Below are positions 25,291-35,114 of a DNA stretch of 64,000 nucleotides, one piece after another; within the stretch, counting starts at the first letter, position 1, and each line of letters begins with the position of its first letter. The notes beneath the pieces are model-generated. The model saw only the letters and a list, made by a program, of their open reading frames with translations, was not told where the DNA came from and made no database searches. Source of the stretch: Chitinophagaceae bacterium (GTDB lineage Bacteria; Bacteroidota; Bacteroidia; Chitinophagales; Chitinophagaceae). The position numbers and the translations under genes are program-made. The stretch spans positions 1 to 64,000 of the forward strand of contig JAMLGU010000010.1 in NCBI GenBank assembly GCA_023957575.1. The letters run 5' to 3'.

Positions 25291-25833
25291 ATGAAAATCA
25301 ATAGACATACAAAGGTGTCAACACTTATTAAGGAGAATAATGAAACCATTTCAGCTTTAGCCGACCTCACTCCTACTTTTGAAAAACTCAAAAATCCCAT
25401 TTTGAGAAATGAAATGGCTTCGGGTATGACTATTGAAATGGCAGCCCAGACAGCAGGTATTTCTACTGATCAGATTTTTGAAGCCCTGCTGAAAATTAAC
25501 TTTGAAATAGAACCCAATCAGACCACCGATCAGGAAGAAATTGATATAGTAAGAAAAAAAGCAACAATTCATAATTCAGAAGGTTTTGAAAAAATTTTCA
25601 GTAAGTATGATAATGACCATCTAAAAAAAATTGATGTCAGACTGCTCGAAAAGCCCGGCTATATTCAGGCCATACTGGCCGAACTGAGTCTTTTACCAAA
25701 GGGCGATGCCTTATTGGTTTACCATTACCGCTTCCCTGTTTATGTATTGGAGGAACTTTCTGATAAAGATTATGAAATTCATCTGCACTTCATCAATTCC
25801 AACAATATCCACATGTTGATAATTAAGAAATAA
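25291..25833 (+). CDS. DUF1858 plus DUF2249-like two-domain protein
   Basis: A 180-residue soluble protein. Residues 1-70 resemble the DUF1858/ScdA-N helical domain (TLIKENNETISALADLTPTF, then NEMASGMTIEMAA). Residues about 110-180 look like DUF2249 (KIDVRLLEKPG...LLVYHYRFPVYVLEEL). Both domains recur with nitric-oxide stress and denitrification genes in other bacteria, which fits the Rrf2/oxidase context, though function is not established. It starts 202 bp after ndh and so may have its own promoter. Confidence 0.75.
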   Translation: MKINRHTKVSTLIKENNETISALADLTPTFEKLKNPILRNEMASGMTIEMAAQTAGISTDQIFEALLKINFEIEPNQTTDQEEIDIVRKKATIHNSEGFEKIFSKYDNDHLKKIDVRLLEKPGYIQAILAELSLLPKGDALLVYHYRFPVYVLEELSDKDYEIHLHFINSNNIHMLIIKK

Positions 25834-25937
25834 GCGCGAAAAAATATATTTTCTATAATTTCTTATCTTAGGTCAATGCCGATGTAGTCCGTAAACATCA
25901 ATTTTGCATTACGAATTACAATTAAAAAATTATAGAA

Positions 25938-26471
25938 ATGACAGAGACTACAAAATGGGTTTTGGACCCCGCACACAGCGAATTACTTTTCAAGGTAAGA
26001 CATTTGATGATTTCAAACGTTAAAGGTGAGTTTAAGGAATTCAATGCAAGCATTGATGCAGTGGGTGATGATTTTACCAATGCAAAAGCTACTGCCACTA
26101 TTCAGACGGCATCTGTTTTTACCAATCAAAACGATCGTGACAACCACCTCAAAAGCGCTGATTTTTTTGAAGTGGAAAAGTATCCTGAAATTAAATTTGA
26201 GAGTAAGGAACTGACAAAGGTTGACGATGAGAATTTCAAACTGACAGGTGCTCTTACTATCAGAGATATTACAAAAGATATCACTTTAGATGTGGAGTTT
26301 GGTGGCGTAACTAAGGATCCTTACGGACAAACAAAGGCCGGTTTTACCTTCAGCGGAAAAGTAAACCGTACCGACTTCGGACTGAAATGGAATGTGGCAT
26401 TGGAAACCGGAGGTGTATTGGTTGGTGAAGATGTTAAAATTAATGGCGAACTTCAGTTTGTAAAGCAATAA
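25938..26471 (+). CDS. YceI-family protein
   Basis: A 177-residue beta-barrel lipocalin-like protein with the standard YceI opening (KWVLDPAHSELLFKVRHLMI) and the repeated core signatures NDRDNHLKSADFF (about 70-82) and YPEIKFES. The family binds isoprenoid lipids. There is no signal peptide, so this member is probably cytosolic. It starts 105 bp after the DUF2249 gene; co-transcription is possible. A terminator follows immediately. Confidence 0.92.
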   Translation: MTETTKWVLDPAHSELLFKVRHLMISNVKGEFKEFNASIDAVGDDFTNAKATATIQTASVFTNQNDRDNHLKSADFFEVEKYPEIKFESKELTKVDDENFKLTGALTIRDITKDITLDVEFGGVTKDPYGQTKAGFTFSGKVNRTDFGLKWNVALETGGVLVGEDVKINGELQFVKQ

Positions 26472-26493
26472 TAGGTTTTACTAAAATATTAAA

Positions 26494-26530
26494 AAAAACA
26501 GAGCCTGATTTTAGCCGGCTCTGTTTTTTT
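26494..26530 (+). terminator. Intrinsic terminator after the YceI gene
   Basis: AAAACAGAGCC (26495-26505) pairs with GGCTCTGTTTT (26517-26527) around an 11-nt loop, followed by a T tract. Confidence 0.85.
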
Positions 26531-26554
26531 TATAAAGTTGAAGGGGGGTAACCG

Positions 26555-26734
26555 TCAATATAAAAATCCAAATAGCCAAAGTGGAATTTCATTACGAAAT
26601 CCGATTGTTTAACCATCAAGGGCAAGATAAGCTTTTTCTAAATTTTTGATTTGTTTTGTATTTTTATTTTTGCCGCCAATTTCAAAATAATATTTATCGT
26701 TAATGCAAAAATCTGTTTGCTCGGCATAAATGTC
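26555..26734 (-). pseudogene. Decayed C-terminal fragment of a DUF4143-type AAA ATPase gene
   Basis: One minus-strand frame reads DIYAEQTDFCINDKYYFEIG then GKNKNTKQIKNLEKAYLALD-G, a stop (26609-26611), and in the same frame TIGFRNEIPLWLFGFLY and a final stop (26555-26557). YFEIGGKNK and IPLWLFGFLY are the C-terminal hallmarks of the large prokaryotic ATP-binding/DUF4143 family (about 380-400 residues). Only about 58 codons remain, with one in-frame stop and a further stop just before the Asp at 26734. It is therefore a relic. The remaining gap, 26735-27032, is AT-rich and I see nothing in it. Confidence 0.72.
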
Positions 26735-27032
26735 TCATTTCAAAAAGGTAAAATATGTATTCTATAAAATACAATATTATTCATAAATTGTATTTTTGAA
26801 AAGTCATAATATAAAATTAGTTTTCACTGTTCGATCAGGAATGTAAAAAGATGTTTGTCCTTACTCTTCCTTTTTGGAAGTATATAATCCAATCTAATGA
26901 ATAGTAAAAAAGAATTATTCTTTAAGTCAAATTTAAAATATGATTGTCAAATAGGCTGAAATTTAAGAATTTAATAAATAACCAAATTCCTATCATTAAT
27001 AAGCACCGTATTATTCTCTATGAAAAATTTTT

Positions 27033-28862
27033 CTACAAATTACTTTCCACAGCTTTTACCTCTCCCTGATATTCGCTCACCGGACCATCCAGTAACACCG
27101 AAACAATTGTCACATTTTTATCCATCCTTTCCGGGGGCAAATCAATATAAACGATTCCCGGCTTATCACTCCAGTACAACTTGTCAAACAATCTGTAACT
27201 GAGAAGAGTGCCTTCACCCACAATCCTGATGCGGGCAATGTTGTTATTGATTCCCTTAAGTGCGATCGGTGCATTTGATTTTCCCTCTACAAACAGATAA
27301 ATTGTTCTCTTATCGGGCGACAAAGCCGATAAACCTGCATAATGCCCTTCGGAAAGACCCTTTTTAGCGCTTCCGATCGTTTCCGCATGTTTATTTACCC
27401 AATCCAAAACTTCTCTATTATTAACTTCTTTATTGGTAAGAGGTTTGTTTACATCCAAACCTTTATTGCTTAAAGGATTATTGCCCGAAGCCACATCTTC
27501 ACTCAGTCTCTTAATAATCTGATTTGCGGGTTCTCTTCTGGACATTAAATAATCGTCAGAAAAATGACCGGCTTCTCCATCCAGCACCAAAGGTTTTTGA
27601 AACTGCACCTTTATTACAGTCATCTGTGGGTCAAGCAAATCCTGAGGAACCGATATCCAATAGTTATTATCTTCTTTTTTATAGGAGAGGCGTTCATTCG
27701 ATCCAACCATTGTTATTCTGTTCACCGGTGTAAGAATACCTTTTAACAACGCCAATCCATTCTGGCTATTGTTTAAATACAGATACAGTGTTTTTCTATC
27801 GAGCGAAAGCGCTGTTTTGCCTGCAAAATGTTTTTGAGCAATACCGGCCAGAGTACCATAAACAGCTTCCGCATGTTTTTTTGTCCATCTTCCCATTTCT
27901 TTAAGGATGGTTACCTGTTCTTCAGGAATAGTTCCATCTGCCTTTGGTCCGATGTCCAACAATAAATTTCCTCCCATCGAAATACAATCCACTAAAGTAT
28001 TGATGAGCATATAGGGTGTTTTATAGTTTCTGTCAAAAGGCTGATAACCCCATGAGTCGTTCATGGTATAGCAAAGTTCCCAGTAAGGAGAAGATGGTTT
28101 TTGCACGGGCACCCCTTGTTCGGGTGTAGCATAATCGCCATACTCTTTTAATCTGGAATTGATGATGATCTTAGGGTTATAGCTTTGAAGGCGTCTTCTC
28201 GTTTCGGCTGCACGCCATTCTTCTGCACTATGTTCCCAGTCGCCATCGAACCAAAGCAGGTCGGGTTTATATTGTTTCGAAAGTTCTTTTAACTGCCCTT
28301 GATAATAATTGATAAAACGTTCAAAACGCTGCGGATCATCTTTTACGTTAAATCTTTTTATAGCTCCGGTAAAAACATCATAATCATTATGGCTCCAGTC
28401 AGGAAGAGAATAGTAAATACCGGTCTTAAGGCCGGATCTTTTTAATGCACTGATAAAGGGGGTCATTACATCTTTTCTTACTGCGCCGTTTCTTGGAATA
28501 GAGATAGCCCCTTGTTGTTTAGTATTCCAAAGCGATACGCCATCATGGTGCCGCGAGGTAAGCACAGCATATCTGGCGCCACTCTCTTTGATGAGATCCA
28601 CCCATAACTGAGGATTATAATTTCCGGCGCTGAATCCCTTCAACTGATCCATGTAGTCTTTATAATTGATATAATTATTAAAAAAACTCCAGGATTCTGA
28701 AATGCCATTAACCGAATAAATTCCCCAATGGATAAATATGCCCAATTTGGCATCGGCAAACCATTGCATTTTTTCCTGTTCGGCCTTGTTTTGGGCTTTA
28801 ATCGTCTCATTTCCAATCAATAAGATAAGCAAGCTGCAAAGTAGTATTGTTTTTCGTATCAT
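27033..28862 (-). CDS. GH29 alpha-L-fucosidase (secreted)
   Basis: About 609 residues from the Met that opens a signal peptide (MIRKTILLCSLLILLIG..KAQ); an in-frame Met 18 bp upstream is less likely. The GH29 barrel starts with KLGIFIHWGIYSVNG (about 37-51). LLWFDGDWEH (about 202-211) carries the nucleophile Asp. SRHHDGVSLW and GNLLLDIGPKADG are further family stretches. After the barrel (about 350 on), two similar C-terminal beta regions each mention ALSPDKRTIYLFV-type strands, suggesting tandem sandwich domains. It hydrolyses terminal alpha-L-fucose. Likely periplasmic; no other fucose-use genes are adjacent except possibly the aldolase at 56 kb. Confidence 0.92.
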   Translation of the reverse strand: MIRKTILLCSLLILLIGNETIKAQNKAEQEKMQWFADAKLGIFIHWGIYSVNGISESWSFFNNYINYKDYMDQLKGFSAGNYNPQLWVDLIKESGARYAVLTSRHHDGVSLWNTKQQGAISIPRNGAVRKDVMTPFISALKRSGLKTGIYYSLPDWSHNDYDVFTGAIKRFNVKDDPQRFERFINYYQGQLKELSKQYKPDLLWFDGDWEHSAEEWRAAETRRRLQSYNPKIIINSRLKEYGDYATPEQGVPVQKPSSPYWELCYTMNDSWGYQPFDRNYKTPYMLINTLVDCISMGGNLLLDIGPKADGTIPEEQVTILKEMGRWTKKHAEAVYGTLAGIAQKHFAGKTALSLDRKTLYLYLNNSQNGLALLKGILTPVNRITMVGSNERLSYKKEDNNYWISVPQDLLDPQMTVIKVQFQKPLVLDGEAGHFSDDYLMSRREPANQIIKRLSEDVASGNNPLSNKGLDVNKPLTNKEVNNREVLDWVNKHAETIGSAKKGLSEGHYAGLSALSPDKRTIYLFVEGKSNAPIALKGINNNIARIRIVGEGTLLSYRLFDKLYWSDKPGIVYIDLPPERMDKNVTIVSVLLDGPVSEYQGEVKAVESNL

Positions 28863-29046
28863 GCTATAAAGATAATCCAAAAAGGTTTGAAATCAATGTA
28901 AATAATAGGCTTGCTTTTGAAAAGGATAAAAATCAATCAAAAAATAAATTCTTTCATTCATTATTTCCAAAAATAAATTCCAATTTCAGTTCTGCTTTGT
29001 ATGTTTGTGTTTTGGGTCAAAATATTAATTTAATATAAAGATACTT

Positions 29047-29835
29047 ATGAATATTGCAATAATCGGAGGCGGCAACCTTGGAACCGCCATAGCAGAAGGA
29101 TTGGTAAAAAGTAAATTTTGCAAACCGGAAAGCATTACCATCACCAAAAGAAATACGGCTACGCTCAAAGACTGGCATTTGAAGGGAGTAAAAATCAGTT
29201 CTGACAATAATGAAGCGGTAAAAAACAGCGATTTAGTAATTCTGGCCGTAAAACCTTATCAGATAGAATCGGTAATTGAAGGTCTCAAAAAATCAATAAC
29301 AAATAAGCATATCATTGTTTCGGTGATTACCGGTGTTTCGCTCAACGATTTAAAAACAATGCTCAAAAAAGATCAAATAATCTTTAGGGCTATGCCTAAC
29401 ACTGCCATTGCCATTCGGGAAAGCATGACCTGCATCAGCTACCTGAATGCAAATGAACAACAGATTGAGCTGGTTTTGAGCCTGTTTAAAGCATTGGGCG
29501 AAGTGGTCATTATTGACGAAAAAATGATGGATGCCGCTACAGTTCTCGGCGCTTGTGGTACTGCTTTTGCTATGCGCTATATCCGGGCCAACATCCAGGC
29601 CGGTGTGGAAATTGGTTTTGATGCTAAAACTGCCAAATTAATTGCCTCGCAAACCGTAAAAGGAGCTACTGAACTTTTACTGAAACATGGCAGCCACCCC
29701 GAACAGGAAATTGACAAAGTAACTACACCAAAGGGCTGCACCATTGTGGGGCTAAACGAAATGGAGCATCGCGGGTTCAGCTCTTCCCTCATCAGAGGCG
29801 TGGTAGCCAGTTACGAAAAAATAGGTAAGGATTAG
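29047..29835 (+). CDS. proC: Pyrroline-5-carboxylate reductase
   Basis: Reduces 1-pyrroline-5-carboxylate to L-proline with NAD(P)H, the last step of proline synthesis. The 262-residue length is usual. The Rossmann motif IGGGNLGTAIAEGL (5-18) opens the protein. VILAVKP (about 60-66) and RAMPNTAI (about 118-125) are conserved, and the C-terminal dimer helix has VTTPKGCTIVGLNEME (about 222-237). The 166-bp divergent gap from the fucosidase gene includes its promoter; no other proline gene is adjacent. Confidence 0.95.
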   Translation: MNIAIIGGGNLGTAIAEGLVKSKFCKPESITITKRNTATLKDWHLKGVKISSDNNEAVKNSDLVILAVKPYQIESVIEGLKKSITNKHIIVSVITGVSLNDLKTMLKKDQIIFRAMPNTAIAIRESMTCISYLNANEQQIELVLSLFKALGEVVIIDEKMMDAATVLGACGTAFAMRYIRANIQAGVEIGFDAKTAKLIASQTVKGATELLLKHGSHPEQEIDKVTTPKGCTIVGLNEMEHRGFSSSLIRGVVASYEKIGKD

Positions 29836-29928
29836 CAAAATGATAAAAATTATATGAGTTAATAATAACTTTTCCACACCTGACCAAGAATCCGTATGAA
29901 AAAATAACGGATTTGTAATCAAACTTTA

Positions 29929-29936
29929 TATCTTTG
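29929..29936 (+). promoter_or_regulatory. -7 promoter element of pyrG
   Basis: TATCTTTG matches TAnnTTTG and predicts a leader of about 100 nt before pyrG, long enough to hold a regulatory structure; I see no terminator in it. CTP control by reiterative initiation, as in some Firmicutes, would need a G run, which is absent. Confidence 0.5.
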
Positions 29937-30029
29937 TGCGACCTCTCAAATTTTCTACCAGAATTTTTCAGCCGGTCGCATTTTTTTTATTTAAAATTTT
30001 AACACAGAACAGTTTTACAACCGTTCTAA

Positions 30030-31688
<1,659 letters not shown>

Positions 31689-31759
31689 GAACCTAATCTG
31701 GAATTTTTAATACGGGTATTCTACCGGTAGAATTATATGAATTTATAAAAGTTCTTTTT

Positions 31760-31900
31760 TGTGCGTCATTGGCAACAGATGAAGTAGAGTAAGGAATTTC
31801 CTCGTTTCCAAAACGATCAAATTTCTCCGATTCGCTGCGAAATGACCTGTAAGGAAGGAGGAAATGACTGTGGGAAAGTTCCGCAGGTTAAGATGAGAAA
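31760..31900. repeat. Possible dispersed intergenic repeat
   Basis: The gap 31689-32087 has no gene. Part of it (TTCTCCGATTCGCTGCGAAATGA, given here in two pieces: TTCTCCGATTCGC then TGCGAAATGA, followed by GGAAGGAGGAAATGACTG) resembles short intergenic repeats that recur in Bacteroidota chromosomes. With one copy in view this rests on memory only. The rest of the gap holds the rplT terminator at 32003-32036. Confidence 0.25.
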
Positions 31901-32002
31901 AATTATTTTTAGTATTTTTTTTTTCACAGTCTTGATTTTTGGCTAAAAATGATTATCCTGTCAGTTTAATTCTAACAAATATTTGTACTCAAGGAAGTAC
32001 TT

Positions 32003-32036
32003 CAAATAAAAAACCGTTCCAATATTTAGAACGGTT
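32003..32036 (-). terminator. Intrinsic terminator after rplT
   Basis: Read on the minus strand, AACCGTTC (32029-32036) pairs with GAACGGTT (32012-32019) around a 9-nt loop, followed by TTTTTTATTT. Confidence 0.85.
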
Positions 32037-32087
32037 ATTAAATGTCGTATTGCCCGAAGGCCAAAACAGGATATTTAACCTCAAACC

Positions 32088-32432
32088 CTATTTCACTGAA
32101 GCTATCAGCGCTTTGAACGCTTCGGGGTTGTTCATAGCCAGATCGGCTAAAACTTTTCTGTCCAATTCAATATTATTGGCACGAAGCTTATTGATAAAGA
32201 CAGAATAGGTCATTCCTTCCTCGCGAACACCTGCATTGATACGTGCAATCCACAAAGCACGATAATCTCTTTTTTTCACTTTACGGCCTACATAAGCGTA
32301 GGTCATCCCTTTTTCTACAACGTTTTTGGCAACGGTAAACACATTTTTACGTTTGCCATAAAAACCTTTGGCTTGTTTTAATATTTTTTTTCTGCGCGCT
32401 TTAGAAGCTGCTGAATTTACTGAACGTGGCAT
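32088..32432 (-). CDS. rplT: 50S ribosomal protein L20
   Basis: A 114-residue basic protein with the normal L20 opening ([20 protein letters not shown]) and conserved [14 protein letters not shown] (about 57-70). It binds 23S rRNA early in assembly. It follows rpmI by 44 bp, as in most bacteria. In many species L20 also represses its own operon by binding the leader RNA; the region upstream of rpmI would be the place for that here. Confidence 0.97.
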   Translation of the reverse strand: MPRSVNSAASKARRKKILKQAKGFYGKRKNVFTVAKNVVEKGMTYAYVGRKVKKRDYRALWIARINAGVREEGMTYSVFINKLRANNIELDRKVLADLAMNNPEAFKALIASVK

Positions 32433-32476
32433 ATCTTAAATAAGTTTTAGATGAATTAATAATAGTTAACAATGGC

Positions 32477-32674
32477 TTACTTCAATCTCAGTAAGCGTTT
32501 TACGAAGTTCATATTAGACTCATGAACCACGCCATCAATACGCATGTGGCGTTTACGCTTTGTAGATTTTTTAGTAAGAATGTGGCGTCTAAAACTTTTT
32601 TGATGAGTAATTTTGCCGGTAGCAGTTACTTTGAACCGCTTTTTTGCACTTGAATTAGTTTTTACTTTAGGCAT
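32477..32674 (-). CDS. rpmI: 50S ribosomal protein L35
   Basis: A 65-residue basic protein, [20 protein letters not shown] at the start and [10 protein letters not shown] in the middle, typical of L35. It is first in an rpmI-rplT pair. The initiation factor gene infC, which commonly precedes rpmI, is absent: the upstream neighbour is the divergent purU. A TACCTTTG promoter and a short leader ORF lie in between. Confidence 0.96.
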   Translation of the reverse strand: MPKVKTNSSAKKRFKVTATGKITHQKSFRRHILTKKSTKRKRHMRIDGVVHESNMNFVKRLLRLK

Positions 32675-32693
32675 TGTACCTTTAATTTATTTG

Positions 32694-32759
32694 TTACACC
32701 TTTGAGGCGTTTCCGAACCACCCGGAACCCTTTTCGAACCTCTTCAGTAATGTATCCAT
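32694..32759 (-). CDS. Putative 21-codon leader ORF upstream of rpmI
   Basis: Minus strand ATG at 32757-32759 to TAA at 32694-32696 encodes a 21-residue peptide, MDTLLKRFEKGSGWFGNAS plus KV. It begins about 17 nt below the -7 element and ends 19 nt before the rpmI ATG. The ORF contains a possible hairpin (GTTCCG / CGGAAAC). It could be a leader peptide, part of an L20-responsive leader, or chance. Not recognised as a known family. Confidence 0.35.
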   Translation of the reverse strand: MDTLLKRFEKGSGWFGNASKV

Positions 32760-32775
32760 TTTTTCAAATGGTTTG

Positions 32776-32783
32776 CAAAGGTA
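32776..32783 (-). promoter_or_regulatory. -7 promoter element of rpmI-rplT
   Basis: Minus-strand TACCTTTG matches TAnnTTTG. Transcription would start near 32768, giving a leader of about 95 nt before rpmI. Confidence 0.55.
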
Positions 32784-32996
32784 TGGTTTATTATTAAAAA
32801 AATAAAATAAGGAAAATAAAAACACCCGTTTACCCTCCTTTTTTGTAATTAATCAATTGATAACCAATATTTAAAAAATTAAATTCTAACTTTATACAGA
32901 TATCAGGATGATGTTATTATCCATCCGTTTATGGTAAATTTTTTACTAAAATAAAAGAATTGTATAAAAAAAGGAAAGTTTTCCTACTTTTAGCGG

Positions 32997-33827
32997 ATGA
33001 TTATTTTACTACAGTGCAGCGACAGAGTGGGCCTTGTGGCCGATATTGCAAGAGTAATGGCAGAAGCCGGACTCAATATTATATCTATGCGAGAATTTGT
33101 AAACACCGAAGAAGAAAGGTTTTATATAAGAATACATATTGATGCCCGACCTGACTCAAAAGAAATAGAGCAAAAACTTCTTGCCGCATTACCTGCTGAT
33201 ACTCAAATAGTTGTGAATCCGACACCTGAAAAAAAAGTAATAGTACTCGTTACCAAAGAATATCACTGCTTAGGCGACATACTATTAAGAAACTTTTTTA
33301 ATACCTTTGAGGCTTCTGTGCAGTGCGTAATTGGAAATTACGATGACTTGCGGCCATTAACCGAAAAATTTGACATACCTTATTATTACATAAGTCATGA
33401 AGGCATAAGCAAAGAAGAGTTTGAGAGCCAAATACTGGAAATTATCGCTAAATACGAGCATGATTATCTGATTCTGGCAAAATTCATGCGAATTTTATCG
33501 CCTGATTTCATTGCCCGTTACCCAATGAAAATCATCAATATTCACCACTCCTTCTTACCGGCATTTGTCGGTGCCAAACCTTACCGTCAGGCATATCAAA
33601 GAGGTGTAAAACTAATTGGAGCTACTGCTCACTTTGTTACCAACAGTCTGGATGAGGGACCAATCATTGCTCAACAAATTATTCCCGTAAATCATTCGCA
33701 CACAATATCTAATATGGTGTCGTTGGGTAAGGAAATTGAAAAATCGGTGCTGGCAAAAGCGCTTCAGTTTGTATTTCAGGATAGGGTAATGGTGTATAAA
33801 AATAAGACAATCGTTTTCGAAAACTAA
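32997..33827 (+). CDS. purU: Formyltetrahydrofolate deformylase
   Basis: Hydrolyses 10-formyl-THF to formate and THF, supplying formate for purine synthesis and balancing one-carbon pools. The 276-residue protein has an N-terminal ACT domain (about 1-75, QCSDRVGLVADIARVMAEAG) and a formyltransferase-like catalytic domain with INIHHSFLPAFVGAKPY (about 179-195) and GATAHFVTNSLDEGPII (about 206-222), which include the catalytic Asn, His and Asp. It is divergent from rpmI-rplT with 322 bp between the genes. Confidence 0.95.
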   Translation: MIILLQCSDRVGLVADIARVMAEAGLNIISMREFVNTEEERFYIRIHIDARPDSKEIEQKLLAALPADTQIVVNPTPEKKVIVLVTKEYHCLGDILLRNFFNTFEASVQCVIGNYDDLRPLTEKFDIPYYYISHEGISKEEFESQILEIIAKYEHDYLILAKFMRILSPDFIARYPMKIINIHHSFLPAFVGAKPYRQAYQRGVKLIGATAHFVTNSLDEGPIIAQQIIPVNHSHTISNMVSLGKEIEKSVLAKALQFVFQDRVMVYKNKTIVFEN

Positions 33828-33829
33828 AA

Positions 33830-33843
33830 ATGATAATAATCAT
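33830..33843 (+). promoter_or_regulatory. CRP/FNR-like dyad before the first nos cytochrome gene
   Basis: ATGATAATAATCAT has the form TGA-N6-TCA (equally TGAT-N4-ATCA) typical of CRP/FNR-family sites. It lies 66 bp before the start codon at 33909 and directly after purU. A second dyad of the same form is at 34514-34529. Confidence 0.4.
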
Positions 33844-33908
33844 AAATAATAAATTTTTGGTTTTCGTAAAAAGTATTATTTTTATTGCCAATCAAATTAT
33901 TCCTGAAT

Positions 33909-34379
33909 ATGAAAAAGATTGCTTTACTAATTACATTTTTTAGTATCCTTATTTTCTCATGCAAAGATGACAAATCCACAACCGAAGATTCGGTAACAGT
34001 GGCAACAAACGCTGAATCAAAAGATTACGATGTGGAAAAAGGTATTGGCTTTTGGACTGCCGAAAACTTGAAATTGAGCGAAACCATTGATACGTCACTT
34101 GCCACAAAAGGCGAACTGCTGCATAACCTGCATTGTGCATCCTGCCACAACCTTAATTCTGAAACGCTGGTAGGTCCGGGTTGGAAAGGAATTTTGAAAA
34201 GACGTAAACCGGAATGGATTATGAATTATATTAATAATCCGGAAGCAATGATTGATAAAGACCCCGAGCTGAAAAAGGAGTACGAAAAATGTTATATTAG
34301 AATGCCGGATCCTCATTTATCAGAAACTGATGCACGGAGTCTTTTGGAGTTTATACGACTCAATGAAACAAAAGGATAA
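33909..34379 (+). CDS. Lipoprotein c-type cytochrome (NosC-like)
   Basis: About 156 residues from the Met at 33909, which opens a lipoprotein signal (ILIFSC, Cys18); upstream in-frame Mets do not. One haem site CASCH lies near residue 78, with GPGWKG after it and a likely Met ligand in RMPDP (about 137). It closely resembles the next gene (same CASCH, VGPGWKG, MIDKDPEL order), so the two are tandem duplicates. Clade II nos clusters often encode two such cytochromes that carry electrons to NosZ; that role is inferred from position. Confidence 0.85.
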   Translation: MKKIALLITFFSILIFSCKDDKSTTEDSVTVATNAESKDYDVEKGIGFWTAENLKLSETIDTSLATKGELLHNLHCASCHNLNSETLVGPGWKGILKRRKPEWIMNYINNPEAMIDKDPELKKEYEKCYIRMPDPHLSETDARSLLEFIRLNETKG

Positions 34380-34513
34380 CATTTCTTTCATTAAAGGGCA
34401 TCAATACTTTTGTCTCAAAAATAATAAATACAATTTTAAAATTGATTTTTAAGATTTAAACCAGTAAATTCACTTTTTATTTCAATTCAATATGATTAAT
34501 ATCATCTTAATTT

Positions 34514-34529
34514 TATGATTGCAGTCATA
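34514..34529 (+). promoter_or_regulatory. CRP/FNR-like palindrome before the second nos cytochrome gene
   Basis: TATGATTGCAGTCATA is palindromic except for one base pair and has the core TGA-N6-TCA. Its centre is about 41-42 bp upstream of the start expected from the CCTTTG element at 34554-34558, the classical class II activator position. Confidence 0.5.
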
Positions 34530-34582
34530 TCAGCTTATTATAGATTTTTTAACCTTTGCAAATAATAAAAAAACAAAACAAG

Positions 34583-35068
34583 ATGAAAAAAATAACAATC
34601 TTTTGCTCAATTGTTGCCATGGGATTTTTAATTGCCTGCGGCGGCGGTGAAAATAACAGTTCTGAAAACAATGGCGGAGGCGATGCCGCAAAAACAACTC
34701 CCAGCACATCTGATTACGACCCACATCGTGGAGAAGGCAAGTGGGATAAAGACAATGTAAAAGTAGGTGAAACCTTAGATACCAAAATGGCTGCAGAAGG
34801 CAAGAAAATATATGATGTGAAATGTGCTTCCTGCCACAAATTAACAGATGAAAGGTTAGTGGGTCCGGGATGGAAAGGCGTAACCAGCAGAGTAACTGCT
34901 CCATGGATTATGAACTTCATTACCAACCCTGATCCAATGATTGATAAAGATCCTGAATTGCAGGCTCAGTTAGAAATTTGTTTGGTTCGTATGCCCAATC
35001 AAAATCTTACTGATGATGATGCCAGAAACATTCTGGAATTTATGAGAGAAAACGATGGAGTAAAATAA
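34583..35068 (+). CDS. Lipoprotein c-type cytochrome upstream of nosZ
   Basis: About 161 residues; the Met at 34583 opens a lipoprotein signal (GFLIACGGG, Cys17). A low-complexity Gly/Asn linker (about 18-40) gives reach from the membrane. The haem site CASCH (near 87) is followed by VGPGWKG and VRMPNQ (near 146), the probable Met ligand. It parallels the cytochrome at 33909 and ends 47 bp before nosZ. It is the likely direct electron donor to NosZ in the periplasm (inference). Confidence 0.88.
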   Translation: MKKITIFCSIVAMGFLIACGGGENNSSENNGGGDAAKTTPSTSDYDPHRGEGKWDKDNVKVGETLDTKMAAEGKKIYDVKCASCHKLTDERLVGPGWKGVTSRVTAPWIMNFITNPDPMIDKDPELQAQLEICLVRMPNQNLTDDDARNILEFMRENDGVK

Positions 35069-35114
35069 AATTGGTTCAAAACAATTTACTTTAATAAACA
35101 CAGTACTTCAAATT

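Noticed and set aside
31718..31733. TTCTAC-N2-GTAGAA palindrome as a second BlaI operator
   Set aside because: The arms resemble the dyad at 7055-7070, but the spacing is 2 instead of 4 and it lies after a gene rather than at a promoter.
34491..34509. TATGAT-N7-ATCTTA as a third Rrf2-type site before the nos genes
   Set aside because: The spacer is 7 rather than 6 and the left arm differs; it does not fit the two good sites.
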